The notes under the pieces were generated by a model. It was not told the origin of the DNA, searched no databases, and saw only the letters and a program-made list of their open reading frames with translations. From Actinomadura sp. HBU206391 (GTDB lineage Bacteria; Actinomycetota; Actinomycetes; Streptosporangiales; Streptosporangiaceae), in assembly GCF_014323665.1 (NCBI RefSeq), contig NZ_JABVEB010000037.1:1-45216 (forward strand): a stretch of 45,216 nucleotides of DNA. Direction: 5' to 3'. Each line of letters begins with the position of its first letter. Positions within the stretch are counted from its first letter, which is position 1. The position numbers and the translations under genes were made by a program. Positions 43,581 to 45,216 of the stretch are shown piece by piece.

Positions 43581-44825
43581 TCAGTCGGTCATCTCCGCCA
43601 GCCGCCGGGCGAGATAGCGGTGCTCGGTGTCGGTGCCGGCCAGCTCCAGCGCCTGACGGTAGGCGACGGCGGCCTCGCCGGTGCGGCCGAGGCGGCGGAG
43701 CAGATCGGCGCGGGTGGCGGGCAGCAGGTGATAGCCGGCCAGCGTCCCGGATGTCTCCAGCGCCTCCACCAGCTCCAGTCCCGCCGCGGGGCCGTCGGCC
43801 ATCCCGACCGCCACCGCATGGTTCAGCCTCACCACCGGGGACGGCACCAGCAGCGCGAGCCGCTCGTACAGTGCGGCGATCTGGGCCCAGTCGGTGCCGG
43901 CCGCCTCGGTGGCGGTGGCATGGCAGGCGGCGATGGCGGCCTGGATCTGGTACGGACCGGGACGATGCCGGCGCAGGGCCGTGTCGAGCAGGTCGACGCC
44001 CTCGGCGATCTCGCCGGCGTCCCAGCGGGCGCGGTCCTGCCTCTCCAGGGTCACCAGGTCGCCCGCGTCGTCGACCCGGGTCGCGCGACGGGCGTCGTGC
44101 AGGAGCATGAGCGCGAGAAGGCCGACGGCCTCGGGTTCGTCGGGCATCAGCCGCACGAGGACGCGGGCCAGCCGGATCGCCTCGCCGGAGAGGTTCCGGC
44201 GCACGAGATCGTCTCCCGTGCTGGCCGCGTAGCCCTCGTTGAACAGCAGATACAGCACACCCAGCACCGCGGTGGTGCGCTCGGGCAGCAGGTGGGCCGG
44301 TGGCACGCGGTACGGGATGCCGGCATTGCGGATCTTCTGCTTGGTCCGGACCAGCCGCCGCGACATCGTGGCTTCGGACACCAGGAACGCCCGGGCGATC
44401 TCGGCCGTGGTCAGTCCGGCCAGAGTGCGCAGCGTGAGCGCGACCTGGGACTCGAACGCGAGCGCCGGGTGACAGCAGGTGAACAGCAGGCGCAGGCGAT
44501 CGTCACGTACCCCGCTGACGTCGGTCTCGTCGTCATCGGTTCCGTCCGGGCCCGGCAACATGGCCGCCTCCCGCAGTTTCGCCGCGCCGACGGACTCGCG
44601 GCGCAGCCGGTCGATGGCGCGGTTGCGCGCCGTCGTCGTGAGCCACGCCCCGGGCCGGCGCGGCACTCCGTCGCGCGGCCAGTGCTCCAGCGCCCGCGCG
44701 AACGCGTCCTGCGTGCACTCCTCGGCGAGGTCCCAGTCGCCGGTCATGCCGATCAGGGTCGCCACGATCTGCCCCCACTCATGGTGGAAGGCCTCGGCGA
44801 CCGCCGCCTCGACCTCGGGCGTCAC
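43581..44825 (-). CDS. ECF sigma factor with C-terminal TPR-like domain (ECF42 type)
   Basis: 414 residues. Sigma-2 lies at about 8-75 (AEECTQDAFARALEHWPRDGVPRRPGAWLTTTARNRAIDRLRRE), sigma-4 at about 110-165 (RLLFTCCHPALAFESQVALTLRTLAGLTTAEIARAFLVSEATMSRRLVRTKQKI), then a long C-terminal domain of helical pairs (DUF6596 and TPR-like) used in place of an anti-sigma factor. The GTG at 44825 overlaps the stop of the YCII/DGPF gene, the standard partner of ECF42 sigma factors, so the two are translationally coupled. Confidence 0.93.
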   Translation of the reverse strand: MTPEVEAAVAEAFHHEWGQIVATLIGMTGDWDLAEECTQDAFARALEHWPRDGVPRRPGAWLTTTARNRAIDRLRRESVGAAKLREAAMLPGPDGTDDDETDVSGVRDDRLRLLFTCCHPALAFESQVALTLRTLAGLTTAEIARAFLVSEATMSRRLVRTKQKIRNAGIPYRVPPAHLLPERTTAVLGVLYLLFNEGYAASTGDDLVRRNLSGEAIRLARVLVRLMPDEPEAVGLLALMLLHDARRATRVDDAGDLVTLERQDRARWDAGEIAEGVDLLDTALRRHRPGPYQIQAAIAACHATATEAAGTDWAQIAALYERLALLVPSPVVRLNHAVAVGMADGPAAGLELVEALETSGTLAGYHLLPATRADLLRRLGRTGEAAVAYRQALELAGTDTEHRYLARRLAEMTD

Positions 44826-45157
44826 GGTTCCCAGAGCGGCCTGACCTCGATCTGCCCGTACCGGGCCGCAGGGTGCTTGGAGGCCACCTCGACGGCCTCG
44901 TCGAGGTCGGCGCACTCGATCAGGCTGAACCCGCCGATCTGGTCCTTCGTCTCGGCGAACGGCCCGTCGGACAGCAGCACGTCGTCACCGCGCACCCGTA
45001 CCGTCGTGGCGTCGCTGCTCGGCCGCAGCCCCGCGCCGCCCTGCAAGATGCCGCGACGTTCCATCTCCTCGCTCCAGCCGCCGCATCCCGCCGTGGCCTC
45101 GGCCTCCCCCGGCACCATCTCCGACACGTCGCTGCAGATCATCAACATGTACTTCAC
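44822..45157 (-). CDS. YCII/DGPF-domain protein
   Basis: 111 residues with the DGPF motif in LLSDGPFAETKDQIGGFSLIEC and the YCII-type ferredoxin-like start KYMLMICSD. The GTG at 45157 follows GAGAGGG. The stop overlaps the ECF42 sigma factor start by 4 bp. In ECF42 loci such proteins are co-transcribed with, and often targets of, the sigma factor. The 59 bp to the right edge hold at most the last codons of another minus-strand gene. Confidence 0.92.
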   Translation of the reverse strand: MKYMLMICSDVSEMVPGEAEATAGCGGWSEEMERRGILQGGAGLRPSSDATTVRVRGDDVLLSDGPFAETKDQIGGFSLIECADLDEAVEVASKHPAARYGQIEVRPLWEP

Positions 45158-45216
45158 AGGGTCCCTCTCATTGCCGACGGCGATCCGCTCAGACGACGAA
45201 CGGGAACCGCCGATCC

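Noticed and set aside
45189..45216. Last codons of a minus-strand gene at the right edge (DRRFPFVV then stop)
   Set aside because: Only nine codons are visible, which is too little to support a gene.

Overview
The window is a high-GC actinobacterial chromosome segment. A mycothiol-dependent (MDMPI-fold) enzyme, an F420-type luciferase-like oxidoreductase, the actinobacterial SOS box TCGAAC-N4-GTTCGA ahead of an imuA'-imuB-dnaE2 cassette, and an ATPase/XRE-DUF5753/DUF397 triad all point to a filamentous actinomycete. Streptosporangiales is my best guess, by inference only. There are no tRNA or rRNA genes, no CRISPR array and no recognisable transposase.

Layout. 1-980: two tandem copies of a small exported Gly/Asn-rich protein gene. 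981-8924 (minus strand): a near-complete 4-hydroxybenzoate/protocatechuate catabolic island, marR-pobA and pcaIJHGBDC-pcaR, without pcaF. An identical CTTCCG-N5-CGGAAG box lies about 60 bp ahead of both pobA and pcaI. 9124-11994: an exported coiled-coil protein, then an SDR gene coupled to a threonine-aldolase-type gene. 12019-15780 (minus): an AdoCbl riboswitch followed by btuF-btuC-btuD-cbiZ, a cobamide uptake and salvage operon. 15953-20566: MDMPI-fold protein, LLM oxidoreductase, MFS exporter, ankyrin protein, alpha/beta hydrolase and another small exported protein. 21143-27031: the SOS mutagenesis operon imuA'-imuB-dnaE2. 27046-30978: the most novel region, described below. 31102-36352: GNAT, an unknown protein, a pair of large hairpin repeats, the ATPase/XRE/DUF397 triad, a helix-hairpin-helix protein and an HTTM-like membrane protein. 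36558-45157: MFS transporter, PadR plus membrane protein, FMN reductase plus luciferase-like monooxygenase, a Cys-containing membrane protein, an alpha/beta hydrolase, and an ECF sigma factor coupled to a YCII/DGPF protein.

Candidate new system (27046-30978). A 74-residue peptide carries ten cysteines, all after a predicted A-F-A cleavage site. It is encoded next to an S26 signal peptidase. Divergent from it are a MauE-like membrane redox protein (CxC), a MauD/TlpA-like thioredoxin (CGVC) and a peptide-exporter-type ABC transporter. I read this as a dedicated pathway to export, trim and disulfide-fold a Cys-rich peptide. The logic resembles maturation of the methylamine dehydrogenase light chain, but the peptide has no Trp and so cannot form TTQ.

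Other notable signals: a dispersed repeat (CCGTGATCATGCAGTTGTTC) forms two large hairpins at 32415-32577, and a half copy is embedded in frame inside dnaE2. A 47-codon ORF links imuA' and imuB by ATGA overlaps at both ends. In-frame minisatellite-like expansions recur in several genes.
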